A stretch of 64,000 nt of DNA. Origin: Amycolatopsis sp. cg9 (lineage in GTDB: Bacteria > Actinomycetota > Actinomycetes > Mycobacteriales > Pseudonocardiaceae). Location of the stretch: contig NZ_CP166850.1 of assembly GCF_041346945.1 (NCBI RefSeq), positions 868,001 to 932,000 of the forward strand. Direction: 5' to 3'. A program made the position numbers and the translations under genes. Within the stretch, counting starts at the first letter, position 1. Each line of letters opens with the position of its first letter. This document shows, one piece after another, positions 18,197-27,700 of this stretch. Below the pieces are notes generated by a model that was given only the letters and a program-made list of their open reading frames with translations, searched no databases and was not told the origin of the DNA.

Positions 18197-19834
18197 TCAC
18201 TTCTTCGGGGCGGGCTTGTTGACCTTGACGGTCTCCTGCCCGACCTTGTCGGATTCCATGGCGTCCGCGTTCTCCTGGAGCGGCTTGCCCTCGGAGGTGG
18301 TGAACTCCTTCTTGAACTCGTTCACCGCGGCGACCAGCTTGTCGGCCGTCTCGTCCTCGAACTTCCCGGAGTCGCGGATCGCGCCCAGGATGTCGTCGTG
18401 CTTGCGACGGGCCGAGTCGAGGAACTCGTGGTTGAAGCGGCGGACGTCCTCGGTCGGGACCGAGTCGTAGTGGCCGTTCGTGCCGAGCCACACCGTGCAG
18501 ACCTGCTCCTCGACCGGGATCGGCGAGTACTGCGGCTGCTTGAGCACCTCGTACAGGCGGGCACCACGCTCGAGCTGCGCCTTCGACGCGTCGTCGAGGT
18601 CCGAGGCGAAGGCCGCGAAGGCCTCCAGCTCGCGGTACTGCGACAGGTCGATGCGGAGCGAGCCGGAGACCGACTTCATCGCCTTGACCTGCGCGGCACC
18701 ACCCACGCGGGACACCGAGATGCCCACGTCGATGGCCGGGCGCTGACCGGCGTTGAAGAGGTCCGACTGGAAGAAGCACTGGCCGTCGGTGATCGAGATG
18801 ACGTTGGTCGGGATGTAGGCCGACACGTCGTTCGCCTTGGTCTCGATGATCGGGAGACCGGTCAGCGAGCCGGCGCCCAGCTCGTCCGACAGCTTCGCGC
18901 AGCGCTCCAGCAGGCGGGAGTGCAAGTAGAAGACGTCGCCGGGGAACGCCTCGCGGCCCGGCGGGCGGCGCAGCAGCAGCGAGATCGCGCGGTAGGCGTC
19001 GGCCTGCTTGGTCAGGTCGTCGAACACGATGAGGACGTGCTTGCCCTCGTACATCCAGTGCTGGCCGATGGCCGAGCCGGTGTACGGCGCGATCCACTTG
19101 AAGCCGGCGGAGTCCGACGCGGGGGCCGCGACGATGGTGGTGTACTCCATCGCGCCCGAGTCCTCGAGGGACTTCTTGACCGCGGCGATCGTCGAGCCCT
19201 TCTGGCCGACGGCGACGTAGATGCAGCGGACCTGCTTCTTCGGGTCGCCGGTCTCCCAGTTGGCCTTCTGGTTGATGATCGTGTCCACGGCGACGGCGGT
19301 CTTGCCCGTCTTGCGGTCACCGATGATCAGCTGGCGCTGGCCGCGCCCGATCGGCGTCATCGCGTCGATGGCGGTGATGCCGGTCTGCAGCGGCTCCGAC
19401 ACCGGCTGGCGCTCGACCACCGAAGCGGCCTTCAGCTCCAGCGCGCGGCGGTCGGTGGTCTCGATCTCGCCGAGGCCGTCGATCGCCTGGCCCAGCGGGT
19501 TGACGACGCGGCCGAGGTAGCCGTCGCCGACCGGCACCGACAGGACCTGTCCGGTGCGCTTGACCTGCTGGCCCTCTTCGATGCTTTCGAAGTCACCGAG
19601 GATCGCGGCACCGATGGAGCGCGCGTCCAGGTTCAGTGCGACGCCCAGGACGCCGCCGGGGAACTCGAGCAGCTCGTTGGCCATGGCCGAGGGAAGGCCT
19701 TCGACGTGGGCGATGCCGTCACCCGCGTCGATCACGACGCCAACTTCTTCCCGGCTCACGTCCGGGGCGTAACTCGAGACGTAGTTCTCGATCGCGCTAC
19801 GGATCTCATCCGAGGAGATCGTCAGCTCGGCCAT
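18197..19834 (-). CDS. atpA: ATP synthase F1 subunit alpha
   Basis: 545 residues with the non-catalytic nucleotide site [15 protein letters not shown], the VGQKGSTIA segment and the arginine-finger region [14 protein letters not shown]. The extended C-terminus past residue 515 ([14 protein letters not shown] onward), rich in Lys and acidic residues, is the form seen in actinobacteria, where it can restrain ATP hydrolysis. An 11-bp gap separates it from atpG. Confidence 0.98.
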   Translation of the reverse strand: MAELTISSDEIRSAIENYVSSYAPDVSREEVGVVIDAGDGIAHVEGLPSAMANELLEFPGGVLGVALNLDARSIGAAILGDFESIEEGQQVKRTGQVLSVPVGDGYLGRVVNPLGQAIDGLGEIETTDRRALELKAASVVERQPVSEPLQTGITAIDAMTPIGRGQRQLIIGDRKTGKTAVAVDTIINQKANWETGDPKKQVRCIYVAVGQKGSTIAAVKKSLEDSGAMEYTTIVAAPASDSAGFKWIAPYTGSAIGQHWMYEGKHVLIVFDDLTKQADAYRAISLLLRRPPGREAFPGDVFYLHSRLLERCAKLSDELGAGSLTGLPIIETKANDVSAYIPTNVISITDGQCFFQSDLFNAGQRPAIDVGISVSRVGGAAQVKAMKSVSGSLRIDLSQYRELEAFAAFASDLDDASKAQLERGARLYEVLKQPQYSPIPVEEQVCTVWLGTNGHYDSVPTEDVRRFNHEFLDSARRKHDDILGAIRDSGKFEDETADKLVAAVNEFKKEFTTSEGKPLQENADAMESDKVGQETVKVNKPAPKK

Positions 19835-19891
19835 GTCTTTCCCGCTCTCGCTTCGTTCTTGCCAGTATGCAAAGTCTTGTGTGACCTGGGG

Positions 19892-20716
19892 CTATGCCCG
19901 GGCCAGCCGCCTGCGCAGCGCCGCCAGCTGCCCCGCCGCGCTCCCGTCGATGACCTCGTCGCCGACGCGGACGACGAGCCCGCCGCCGAGCCGGGGGTCG
20001 ACCTCGACGTGCAGCGCGATCGGCCGCCCGTAGAGGGCGTCGAGCTTCGCGCCCAGCTGAGCGGTCTGCTCGTCGGACAGGGCGTTCGCGCTGGTCACGT
20101 AGGCGACCGAGCGCTGGCGCCGCTCCGCGGCCAGCTTGACCAGCTTGTCGAGCCCGACGCCGACGCCGCGGCCCTTGGCCCGGCGCACGACCTGCTCGAC
20201 GAGGGTCTCGGTGACCACGTCCACCTTGTCGGCGAACAGCCCGCGCACCAGCGTGCGCTTCGCTTCGGCGGAACCGGTCAGGTCCGACAGCGCCTTCTCG
20301 AGCTCGGGGTGGTTGGCCACGACCCGCGCGACCTGGAAGAGCTGGGATTCGACGGCGTCGACGTTCCCGGTCTTCTCCGCCGAGGTGAGCAGGGCCGAGC
20401 GACCGAGCGACTCGAGGCCGTCGGTCAGCTCACGGGGGCTGGACCAGCGGCTGCCCGCCACGGAGTCGAGCACCTTCAGGGCCGGTTCGGACAGCTTGCC
20501 GTCGAACAGCCGGCGCACCAGCCCGGTGCGCGCCTCCGGCGTCGCCGAGGCGTCGCTCACCGCCCGGCGCAGGCCGATCTCCCGGTCCAGCAGGTCGACG
20601 ACCGAGAGCAGCTCGTCGCCGACCGTGGCGGCATCGGCTCCCGCATCGGCCAGAACCTCGCCGAGGCGTTCCTCGGCGAGGCCGAGCGCTTCACGGCTCG
20701 CAGCATGCAGCGTCAT
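19892..20716 (-). CDS. atpH: ATP synthase F1 subunit delta
   Basis: 274 residues beginning MTLHAASREALGLAEERL. The C-terminal OSCP-type end LHVEVDPRLGGGLVVRVGDE is diagnostic. The length (about 270, against 177 in E. coli) is typical for actinobacteria with an N-terminal extension. Unlike mycobacteria, delta is not fused to a second b subunit here. It forms the peripheral-stalk cap on F1. The gap to atpF is 7 bp. Confidence 0.96.
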   Translation of the reverse strand: MTLHAASREALGLAEERLGEVLADAGADAATVGDELLSVVDLLDREIGLRRAVSDASATPEARTGLVRRLFDGKLSEPALKVLDSVAGSRWSSPRELTDGLESLGRSALLTSAEKTGNVDAVESQLFQVARVVANHPELEKALSDLTGSAEAKRTLVRGLFADKVDVVTETLVEQVVRRAKGRGVGVGLDKLVKLAAERRQRSVAYVTSANALSDEQTAQLGAKLDALYGRPIALHVEVDPRLGGGLVVRVGDEVIDGSAAGQLAALRRRLARA

Positions 20717-20723
20717 CGTTGGT

Positions 20724-21284
20724 CTACTTCCCCGCTCCGTTGGAGGCACCGGCGGTCTCCAGCTCCGCCAGGAACCGGTCGACGGTGCCGCGGCGGCGCG
20801 CCTCGTCCTCGAGCGACTCGCCGACGATGCGGCTGGCCAGCTCGACGGCGTTGCGGCCCATGTCGGCCCGCAGCTCGGCGATGATCTGCGCCTTCTGGGC
20901 CTGCAGCTGGGCCTGCCCCTGGGCGACGATGCGCTGGGACTCGGCCTCGGCCTCGGCCCGCAGCTCCGCCTTGATCTGCTCGGCTTCGAGCCGGGCGTCG
21001 TCACGGATCTTCGCGGCCTCGGTGCGGGCCTCGGCCAGCTGCGCCTTGTACTTGGCCAGCGCTTCCTCGGCCTCGGCCTGGGCCTTCTCGGCCTTCTCGA
21101 TGCCACCCTCGATCTTCTGCGCACGCTCTTCGTACGCGGCCTCGAAGCGAGGGACGACGTACTTCTTGAGGATGAACAGCAGGATGAGGAAGGCGACGAT
21201 GCCGAGGATCAGCTCCGAGATGTCGGGGATGATCGGGTTGTGCGTTTCGCCCTCTGCGGCGAGGACCAAGGCACTGTTCAGCAC
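20724..21284 (-). CDS. atpF: ATP synthase Fo subunit b
   Basis: 186 residues: a short N-terminus, one transmembrane helix (SELILGIVAFLILLFILKKY) and a long charged coiled coil rich in Ala, Glu, Lys and Arg through residue 170. This is the peripheral stalk. GTG start at 21284. Confidence 0.97.
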   Translation of the reverse strand: MLNSALVLAAEGETHNPIIPDISELILGIVAFLILLFILKKYVVPRFEAAYEERAQKIEGGIEKAEKAQAEAEEALAKYKAQLAEARTEAAKIRDDARLEAEQIKAELRAEAEAESQRIVAQGQAQLQAQKAQIIAELRADMGRNAVELASRIVGESLEDEARRRGTVDRFLAELETAGASNGAGK

Positions 21285-21313
21285 GGCGTCTCCTTAAAGC
21301 GATGAGCCGAAAC

Positions 21314-21571
21314 TCAGGCGGCGGAGGCGATGAAGTAGATGACGATGCCGATCAGGGCGAGCACCTCGGTAAGCACGAAGGTCGAGAAGCCGATGCCCTG
21401 CAGCTTGCCCTGCGCCTCCGGCTGACGCGCGGTGCCGTTGATGACGGCCGCGAAGATCAGGCCCACGCCGATGCCCGGGCCGATCGCGCCCAGGCCGTAA
21501 CCGATGGCCGCGAGGCCGGCGTTGAGGTTGACCTGCTCCGCGGCGGCCTGGGCCAGAACGATGTTGCTCAC
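21314..21571 (-). CDS. atpE: ATP synthase Fo subunit c
   Basis: An 85-residue two-helix proteolipid. The glycine-rich first helix ([20 protein letters not shown]), the polar loop ARQPEAQ and the proton-carrying Glu in [11 protein letters not shown] are all visible. GTG 21571 is preferred because AAGGGA lies eight bases upstream. ATG 21577, which would add MH, is only two bases from that site. The c-ring of this type is the diarylquinoline target in mycobacteria. Confidence 0.95.
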   Translation of the reverse strand: MSNIVLAQAAAEQVNLNAGLAAIGYGLGAIGPGIGVGLIFAAVINGTARQPEAQGKLQGIGFSTFVLTEVLALIGIVIYFIASAA

Positions 21572-21626
21572 GTGCATTTCCCTTCACTTCGGTCCACGCG
21601 CTCGCGTGGATCGGGGGCTTGTGTTC

Positions 21627-22412
21627 TCAGTGCTCCGACGCCAGCGCGGCGCCGATGTACCCAGCCGACAGCAGGGCGAAGATGTAGGCCTGCAGCACCT
21701 GGATGAAGGCCTCGAGGAAGGTCATGCCGATGGCGAAGATCCACGCCACCAGCGAGACCGGCTTCAGCGCCCAGCCCGACGTCTCGGTCAGCAGGAAGGT
21801 GCCGCCGAGCGTGAACACCGCCAGGATCAGGTGACCCGCGAACATGGCGGCGAAAACACGGATGGCGAGCGTCAGCGGGTTGAGGAAGAACTTCTCCGCG
21901 AACTCGATCAGCGAGAAGAGCGGCAGCACCGCCTTGGGAACGCCCGGCGGGGCGAGTTCCTTCTTGAAGTAGCCGGCGAAGCCGTGCCGCTTGAACCCGA
22001 CGAAGTGGTAGACCGGGTACACGACGAGGACCGACAGGGCGACCGGGAAGCCGAATCGCGCCATGGTCGGGAACTGCAGGACGGGGATGATCCCGTAGAG
22101 GTTGTTCACCAGTACGAAGGTGAACAGTGCGAAAACGAGGGGGACGAACGACTTGAAGTCCTTCGAACCGATCTGCTCGCGCGCGATGTTGTTGCGGCTG
22201 AAGTCGTAGATCGACTCGGCGACGAACTGCCCCTTGCTCGGAACGACCTTGAGCTTGCGGGTCGCCAGCAGGAAGTACGTCGCGATGATGACCACCGAAA
22301 GCACGACGAGCAGCATCGGCTTGGTGACCCCGCCGAACAACGCCGGCAACTCGAAGCTTTCGGCGCCGGGCGGCGCGAATACCGCACCCTCGGCCAAAAC
22401 CAGCGCGCCCAC
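21627..22412 (-). CDS. atpB: ATP synthase Fo subunit a
   Basis: 261 residues with several hydrophobic spans. The essential Arg is in LTLAIRVFAAMFAGHLI, and the C-terminal proton-channel helix is FLEAFIQVLQAYIFALLSAG. The GTG start follows AAGGAG with a good spacing. A 522-bp non-coding stretch separates it from atpI, so atpB may have its own promoter. Confidence 0.97.
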   Translation of the reverse strand: MGALVLAEGAVFAPPGAESFELPALFGGVTKPMLLVVLSVVIIATYFLLATRKLKVVPSKGQFVAESIYDFSRNNIAREQIGSKDFKSFVPLVFALFTFVLVNNLYGIIPVLQFPTMARFGFPVALSVLVVYPVYHFVGFKRHGFAGYFKKELAPPGVPKAVLPLFSLIEFAEKFFLNPLTLAIRVFAAMFAGHLILAVFTLGGTFLLTETSGWALKPVSLVAWIFAIGMTFLEAFIQVLQAYIFALLSAGYIGAALASEH

Positions 22413-22934
22413 TGGGCTCCTTCCGGTTCTCCCGGCCGGCGTTCACTCCGCCGGGGGAATCGTCACGATCTGGACTTAACGTACCCGATACGTATCGGGA
22501 CGTCGGAGGCGGCTACCCCACTGTCCGCAGAACACGCCTTCACGTTCTGCACACGGGGTTCTCTCGCGTGAACACTGCCCTGCGGTCTACTTCGGACCAG
22601 CGGCTGACGAGGCGGAACTACACGGTCGCCACACTGCTGATCGCGGTTCGTCTTAGGGAGTGCGCGGCCGAGCCGCCACCCTTGACGCGGACCATACCAG
22701 CAGGTCAATCAGTGCCGTACACGCGTACTCCATACCCACCGATCAGCCCAGGACTTAGGTCCCGGGTCCACCAGGGACCGAGGTCCGGACCGGTCCGGGA
22801 CCCGCTCCGGAACAGCCCAGTTGACGGGTCCCGGACCGGCACCTGACCGACAGGCCGTGTGGTGCCGGTCACACTCGCGTGGCCGCGCCGGAGTTCACCC
22901 AGCGTAACGGAACTGTCCGGCAAAACGGACGGGG
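22413..22934. other. Long atpI-atpB intergenic region with palindromes
   Basis: This 522-bp stretch shows no convincing gene; open frames in it are arginine-rich or short. A perfect 16-bp palindrome CCCGATACGTATCGGG lies at 22484-22499, about 72 bp before atpB. At about 22750-22840 the words GGTCCCGG and CCGGGACC recur in both orientations and can fold into competing stems. It probably holds the main atp promoter and a structured leader; neither a clear -35/-10 pair nor a known riboswitch is recognisable. Confidence 0.5.
22484..22499. promoter_or_regulatory. 16-bp perfect palindrome upstream of atpB
   Basis: CCCGATACGTATCGGG has an uninterrupted dyad centred at 22491.5. In an AT-poor genome the central ATACGTAT core stands out and looks like a repressor operator rather than a terminator, since there is no loop. 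No regulator is assigned. Confidence 0.45.
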
Positions 22935-23378
22935 TCAGGAGGGGATGATCGTCGGGATCTTGGTCTTGCGGAAGGCCGCGAACTCGGCCGCGGCGGCCAG
23001 CAGGATGGCGACGATCATGGTGATGCCGAGCGAAAGCGGGTGCAGCGCGGTGACGCCCTTGAGCAGCGTCAGCGCGCCGAACAGCAGGACGATCTTCACG
23101 ACGTACCCGCCGAGCGCGATGACCATGACGAACATCGGGTCCTGGCCCGCGCTGAACTTCATGAGGCCCAGCGTCGACAGCGAGGCGATCATCGCGAGCG
23201 CGCCGCCGACGAGCGAGCCGAGGAAGCCGTGCAGCCCGAAGAGCACGCTGAACAGCACGATGCACACCAGCACGGCGGGCGGGGTGATCAGCAGCGAGGC
23301 CTTCGTCATCGCGCGGGCCGCCTGCAGCACCACCTTGGCGTGCGGGTTCTCCTGGTCCTGCGTTTCGGTCTCGCTCAC
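22935..23378 (-). CDS. atpI: ATP synthase protein I-like
   Basis: A 147-residue protein with four predicted hydrophobic spans (ASLLITPPAVLVCIVLFSVL, GSLVGGALAMIASLSTLGL, VMVIALGGYVVKIVLLFGAL, GITMIVAILLAAAAEFAAF). Position before atpB and the span pattern fit AtpI (Rv1303-like), thought to assist c-ring assembly or Mg import. The charged N-terminus is poorly conserved. Confidence 0.85.
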   Translation of the reverse strand: MSETETQDQENPHAKVVLQAARAMTKASLLITPPAVLVCIVLFSVLFGLHGFLGSLVGGALAMIASLSTLGLMKFSAGQDPMFVMVIALGGYVVKIVLLFGALTLLKGVTALHPLSLGITMIVAILLAAAAEFAAFRKTKIPTIIPS

Positions 23379-23426
23379 AGCTGACTCCCTGCTCGGTTCG
23401 GCACCGAGTGTAGAGAACCCCGCCGG

Positions 23427-24584
23427 TCAGGTGCCCGGCTGGTTGCGCGAGCGCAGCCTCGGCACGATCGAAACCACCACCGCGAACACCAGCCCGGCGC
23501 CGATGATCCACAGCGCCGCGGCGTCGTCGAACAGCGTGACCGACACCGCGCCGAACGCCAGGATCCCCGCCCACAAGTAGATCAGCAGGACCGCGCGGCG
23601 CTGGGAATGGCCGATCTCCAGCAGGCGGTGGTGCAGGTGCATCTTGTCGGCCGCGAACGGGCTTTCGCCGCGGCGCGTGCGCCGGACGACCGCCATGATC
23701 AGGTCCAGCAGCGGCACGAACAGCACCGCCGCCACGACCACGAGCGGCGACAGCAGCGCGATCGCGTCCTTGCCGCTGAACTGCGGGTACGGCACGCGGC
23801 CGGACGCCGACGTCGTCGCGCCCGCGAGCATCAGGCCGATCATCATCGAGCCCGAGTCGCCCATGAATATCTTCGCCGGTTGGAAGTTGTACGGCAGGAA
23901 CCCCAGGCACGCTCCCGCGAGCGTCGCCGCGATCAGGGCCGGCGGGTACGTGCCGACGTCGCCGCCGGAGCTGTCCAGCAGGCCCAGCGAAAACGCGCAC
24001 GTCGCCGCCGCCGCGATGAAGCCGAGGCCACCGGCCAGGCCGTCGAGGCCGTCGACGAAGTTCATCGCGTTGACCATCACCACGACCATCACGACCGTCA
24101 GCAGCGCGCCCTGGTTCTTGTCGAGCACCAGCACCGAGCCGAACGAGTCGCCGCTGCCGCCCCACGGCACCCAGAACGACACCCACTGCACGCCGAAGAT
24201 GACCAGGATCCCGGCGCACATCACCTGGCCGGCCAGCTTCGTCCAGGCGTCCAGCTCGAACCGGTCGTCGAGCGCGCCGATCAGCGAGATCACGCCCGCC
24301 GCGAGCAGCACGCCGACCGAGTCGAACGAGGCGTCGAACCCGTGCGACAGCGCGGGCAGCTGGTGGGCGAGGCCCATCGCGCCGGCGACGCCGAGGAAGA
24401 TCCCGATCCCGCCCATCCGCGGGATCGGGGCGACGTGGACGTCGCGCGCCCGCGGGTTGGCGATCGCGCCGACGCGGATGGCGAGCCGGCGGACGAGGCC
24501 GGTGAGCAGGTAGGTCACGGCCGTCGCGGTCAGCGCGACGAGGATGTATTCCCGGATGGGGAGGAGACCGGATGTGGGCGGCAC
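23427..24584 (-). CDS. wecA: Polyprenyl-phosphate GlcNAc-1-phosphate transferase (WecA/TagO type)
   Basis: A 385-residue polytopic PNPT enzyme. The metal and substrate loops are all present: IPRMGGIGIFL, IGALDDRFELD, NAMNFVDGLDGLAGG, KIFMGDSGSMMIG and the HLHHR motif. It transfers GlcNAc-1-P to decaprenyl phosphate, the first step of arabinogalactan linker or teichoic acid synthesis (Rfe/Rv1302 in M. tuberculosis). The conserved place between tsaC and atpI supports this. The C-terminal helices end at residue 385 without a tail domain. Confidence 0.93.
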   Translation of the reverse strand: MPPTSGLLPIREYILVALTATAVTYLLTGLVRRLAIRVGAIANPRARDVHVAPIPRMGGIGIFLGVAGAMGLAHQLPALSHGFDASFDSVGVLLAAGVISLIGALDDRFELDAWTKLAGQVMCAGILVIFGVQWVSFWVPWGGSGDSFGSVLVLDKNQGALLTVVMVVVMVNAMNFVDGLDGLAGGLGFIAAAATCAFSLGLLDSSGGDVGTYPPALIAATLAGACLGFLPYNFQPAKIFMGDSGSMMIGLMLAGATTSASGRVPYPQFSGKDAIALLSPLVVVAAVLFVPLLDLIMAVVRRTRRGESPFAADKMHLHHRLLEIGHSQRRAVLLIYLWAGILAFGAVSVTLFDDAAALWIIGAGLVFAVVVSIVPRLRSRNQPGT

Positions 24585-24658
24585 GGGTGCGTCACGCTCG
24601 CGGGGTCGGGGTCACCCGCGACACGCTATCGTGCCGCGGCTGGGACCTTGATCCGGCT

Positions 24659-25309
24659 TCAGGCCAACGATTCCGCGGGCACACCGAGCACCTCCGCGAC
24701 CGCCGTCTTCGAGACCGAACCCTCGCGCAGCACCACCGGTTCGGTACCCGTGAGGTCCACAATGGTCGACGCGACGGGCTCGCCGCTCGACCCGCCGTCG
24801 AGGTACACCGCGACCGAGTCGCCGAGCTGCTCCTGCGCCTCCTGCGCGGTGCTCGCCGGCGGCCGCCCGGAGACGTTCGCGCTCGACACGGCCATCGGGC
24901 CGACGTCGCGCAGCAGCTCCAGCGCCACCGGGTGCAGCGGCATCCGGAGCATCACGGTGCCGCGGGCGTCGCCGAGGTTCCACTGCAGGCTCGGCGCGTG
25001 CGGCAGCACGATGGACAGGTCACCGGGCCAGAAGGCTTCGATGAGCGCGCGCGCCTGCGGCGGGACGCCGAGCACCAGGCCGTCCACAGTGGACCAGGAC
25101 CCGACGAGCACGCCGACCGGCATGTCCGGGCCGCGGTTCTTCGCGCGCAGCAGCGCCTGGACGGCGCCGGCGTCGAACGCGTCGGCACCGATGCCGTAGA
25201 CCGTGTCGGTCGGCAGGACGACCAGCCTGCTCGACCGCACCGCACCCGCCGCGGCGGCCAGCCCGTCGGCCCGGGTGTCGCGCTTGCTGCAGTCGTAGAC
25301 CACGCTCAT
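24659..25309 (-). CDS. L-threonylcarbamoyladenylate synthase (Sua5/YrdC family)
   Basis: A 216-residue enzyme that makes threonylcarbamoyl-AMP for t6A37 of tRNA. Family motifs include LVVLPTDTVYGIGADAF, RAKNRGPDMPVGVLVG, SIVLPHAPSLQWNLGDARG and VSSANVSGRPPA. ATG 25309 aligns with the family start; the long arginine-rich upstream extension in the same frame is rejected. A TACCCT -10 box eight bases upstream suggests a leaderless transcript. It normally follows prmC directly, but here an M6 protease gene lies between them. Confidence 0.93.
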   Translation of the reverse strand: MSVVYDCSKRDTRADGLAAAAGAVRSSRLVVLPTDTVYGIGADAFDAGAVQALLRAKNRGPDMPVGVLVGSWSTVDGLVLGVPPQARALIEAFWPGDLSIVLPHAPSLQWNLGDARGTVMLRMPLHPVALELLRDVGPMAVSSANVSGRPPASTAQEAQEQLGDSVAVYLDGGSSGEPVASTIVDLTGTEPVVLREGSVSKTAVAEVLGVPAESLA

Positions 25310-25317
25310 GGCGCCCA

Positions 25318-25323
25318 AGGGTA
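25318..25323 (-). promoter_or_regulatory. -10 box of the threonylcarbamoyladenylate synthase gene
   Basis: TACCCT on the minus strand lies eight bases before ATG 25309. A private promoter is plausible because the upstream neighbour is now in the opposite orientation. Confidence 0.4.
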
Positions 25324-25370
25324 GTCCCGCCGCCGGAGGCGACGTCCGCCGCGTCACACCCCGCGCCGCC

Positions 25371-25416
25371 GGGGGCGCCCCCGTCTTCCACGCTACCGGC
25401 GAGCACCGACAGTTCC
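25371..25416 (+). repeat. Left arm of the inverted repeat flanking the M6 protease gene
   Basis: These 46 bp match the reverse complement of 27774-27820 except for two substitutions and one inserted base. The shared core includes TTCCACGCTACCGGCG and GCACCGACAGTTCC. The arms point toward each other around the protease gene, 2.4 kb apart. Confidence 0.75.
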
Positions 25417-25508
25417 CGGCGCTCGCGGTGCCCGCGGCCGGAGTTGTCCACAGCGCCTCCCGCCCGGGTCCCGGCTCGGCGCGCCCGGCCCGCCCGTGCC
25501 CTGCCGCC

Positions 25509-25555
25509 GTGAACGACTCGTTCACCGCGCCGGACGACGTGAAAGGGTCGTTCAT
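25509..25555. repeat. Two copies of a GTGAA-type palindromic intergenic motif
   Basis: GTGAACGACTCGTTCAC (25509-25525) is a perfect palindrome about one base. GTGAAAGGGTCGTTCAT (25539-25555) is a weaker copy 30 bp further on. The motif is related to GAATGACTCATTC in the hairpin at 27.7 kb, which suggests a dispersed family. Confidence 0.55.
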
Positions 25556-25708
25556 GACATCCGGCCGAGTGCCTGACAACCGGCCAGACTTTCGTCGTGG
25601 GGCAAGCGGGTAAACCTCGCCGCGAGGCAGAACTCCGGCAGCGCGGCTCAATACGGTCGATCACCGGGAACCGCCGACCCCCGTGGGTTCCCAGTGAAGG
25701 AGCCGCAG

Positions 25709-27682
25709 ATGCGTTCCAGAACCCCGAAGGCGCTCGCCCTGCTCGCCGCGGCCGCCGTGCTGACCGGGCTCGGCGCGGGCACCGCCGCGGCCGAGCCGCT
25801 CACCCGCGGCTGGCCCGCCCCCATCGACTCCGCGCGATGGGAGAACCAGGACCACATGACCTGGTCCGACTACAAGAAGGTCCCCGGCACGAACTGGGCC
25901 GACCCCGCCCTCAAGCCGACGCAGCGCACGTTCAAGGGCGCCGTCGTGCTCGCCGACTACCCGGACCAGGACTTCGTCGTCACGAAGCCGGCCAACTCGA
26001 CGATCTTCGGCAACCCCGGCCCCGCCGCCGCGAACATCCCGCGGGCCGGCGTCGCGCAGTACTACCAGGACTTCCTCAACAAGCCCGAGGCGCTCAACAA
26101 CGGGCACACCATCAACGAGTACTGGATGGAGGACTCCGGCGGCCGCTTCGGCGTGCAGCTGACCGCGTTCGGGCCGTACCGGATGCCCGGGAAGTCCTAC
26201 GAGTACGGCATGGAGTTCCAGCCGTCCGCCTGCCCGCCGAGCGCGAACTGCGACCGCGACATCCGCAAGGACGCCGGGGACGCGTGGCGCGCCGACGTCG
26301 GTGACACGGCGAACCAGTTCGACTTCGTCTTCTACCTCTCCGCCGGCCAGGACGAGAGCTCGACCTGGCAGGAGTTCGGCGAGATGAAGTTCGGCACCAA
26401 GGAGAACGTGCCGGACGCGTTCGGCCCGCCGAACCACGACCTGCCCAACTACGCGGCGACGCGGTACGTGCCGTGGACGTCGTGGGCGTCGGCCGCCAGC
26501 ATCTGGCCGAACGCCGAGAACGGCAGCTCGGTGCAGGCCGAGAGCTCGGGCCAGTCGACCTACGCGCACGAGTTCAGCCACATCCTCGGCATCGGCGACA
26601 ACTACAACAACCCGTTCGGCATCCCGCCGTGGCGCGACTACTCCGGGGCCTGGGAGATGCTGTCGCGCGGCACGTTCAACGGACCCGGCGGCCCGCACAC
26701 GCGCTGGCAGATCCCGGCGACGCAGGGCAGCTCGATGGGTGCCCAGCACATGCTGCGCAACAAGCTGAAGCTCGGCATCGTCGACCCCGCCGACGTCCTG
26801 CAGCTCGACCGCGCCGAGCTGGCGTCGTCGGGGCCGGTGTCGGCGCGGATCACCGCGCGCGAAGCGGAAGCGCAGCCGGGCGCGTTCACCGGGCTGAACA
26901 TCAAGCTGACCGGCGGCGACAAGACCCCGAAGTGCGACCGGGCGACGGACCCGTTCTGCGACGGCGGCGGCTACGACAACTACACCGTCGAGGTCGTCGA
27001 CCGGATGGGCGCGGACTCCTTCGCGCCGGACTCCGGGGTGCTGATCGCGAAGACGAAGAACAAGGACGCGGCGCCGTTCGAGTGGGTGATCGACGCGAAC
27101 CCGCAGGACATCGGCATCACCGACTACACGAAGCCGGACGGCACGCCGGTGAAGATCACCATCGGCGACTACCGGCAGCTCAACGACGCCCTGTTCAAGG
27201 CCGGCACGGAGGCGGCGAGCCCGTACGAGTACACCGACCAGGCCAACCGGCTGCGGTTCCTGATCACCGACCTCGCGCGGGACCGCCGCGGGATCCTGTC
27301 GTACACGGTCACGGTCGCTTCGCTGGACGGCTCGGGCAGCCAGGCGCGCGGCACCGCGGTGACCCCGGCCCCGCCGGCGTTCGCCCGCGGCGGCCTCGCG
27401 ACCTGCGACTTCGGCCTGCTCAACACGGGTTCGGCGCGGGGCGCGAAGGCGCCGTACGACACGGACACGTACCGGCTGAGCGTGTCGACGGACGCGCGCG
27501 GCTGGGAGGTCCGCCTCCCGAACGAGCTGACGACGGCGAAGTTCGGCGGCCACGTGAAGGTCCCGGCGTACGCGAAGCGCGGCCAGGGCGCCGACCTCGC
27601 GGCCCGGGTGAAGCTGACGGCGACCTCGGTGAGCGACCCGTCGAAGACGGCGTCGGCGAGCTGCACGGCGTTCGGCTTCTAG
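25709..27682 (+). CDS. Secreted M6 family (immune inhibitor A-like) metalloprotease
   Basis: 657 residues with a Sec signal peptide (Arg/Lys then ALALLAAAAVLTGLGAG, cleavage after AAA near residue 29). The zinc site is YAHEFSHILGIGDNY, with His287, Glu288 and His291 and the following GxxD, matching peptidase family M6. A C-terminal region from about 560 to the end is beta-rich and may bind substrate or the cell surface. ATG 25709 is chosen because AAGGAG lies six bases upstream and the signal peptide then starts correctly; GTG 25694 would bury that site. The gene sits alone, on the strand opposite to its core-gene neighbours, between prmC and the t6A gene. Confidence 0.9.
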   Translation: MRSRTPKALALLAAAAVLTGLGAGTAAAEPLTRGWPAPIDSARWENQDHMTWSDYKKVPGTNWADPALKPTQRTFKGAVVLADYPDQDFVVTKPANSTIFGNPGPAAANIPRAGVAQYYQDFLNKPEALNNGHTINEYWMEDSGGRFGVQLTAFGPYRMPGKSYEYGMEFQPSACPPSANCDRDIRKDAGDAWRADVGDTANQFDFVFYLSAGQDESSTWQEFGEMKFGTKENVPDAFGPPNHDLPNYAATRYVPWTSWASAASIWPNAENGSSVQAESSGQSTYAHEFSHILGIGDNYNNPFGIPPWRDYSGAWEMLSRGTFNGPGGPHTRWQIPATQGSSMGAQHMLRNKLKLGIVDPADVLQLDRAELASSGPVSARITAREAEAQPGAFTGLNIKLTGGDKTPKCDRATDPFCDGGGYDNYTVEVVDRMGADSFAPDSGVLIAKTKNKDAAPFEWVIDANPQDIGITDYTKPDGTPVKITIGDYRQLNDALFKAGTEAASPYEYTDQANRLRFLITDLARDRRGILSYTVTVASLDGSGSQARGTAVTPAPPAFARGGLATCDFGLLNTGSARGAKAPYDTDTYRLSVSTDARGWEVRLPNELTTAKFGGHVKVPAYAKRGQGADLAARVKLTATSVSDPSKTASASCTAFGF

Positions 27683-27700
27683 CCCCGGCGGGGTGAACGC

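Larger units (their letters stand above)
25324..25708. other. Intergenic region before the M6 protease
   Basis: No gene is seen in this stretch of about 385 bp. It contains the left arm of an inverted repeat (25371-25416) whose partner lies after the protease gene. It also holds a perfect 17-bp palindrome GTGAACGACTCGTTCAC (25509-25525) followed by a degenerate copy (25539-25555), and the AAGGAG ribosome binding site at 25697-25702. No clear promoter could be fixed. Confidence 0.55.

Noticed and set aside
22463..22846. Small open frames in the atpI-atpB gap
   Set aside because: No codon bias, no ribosome binding site and overlap with palindromic structures.
25310..25651. N-terminal extension of the t6A synthase
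   Set aside because: Arg/Ala/Gly-rich with no family similarity; ATG 25309 aligns with the family and has a -10 box.
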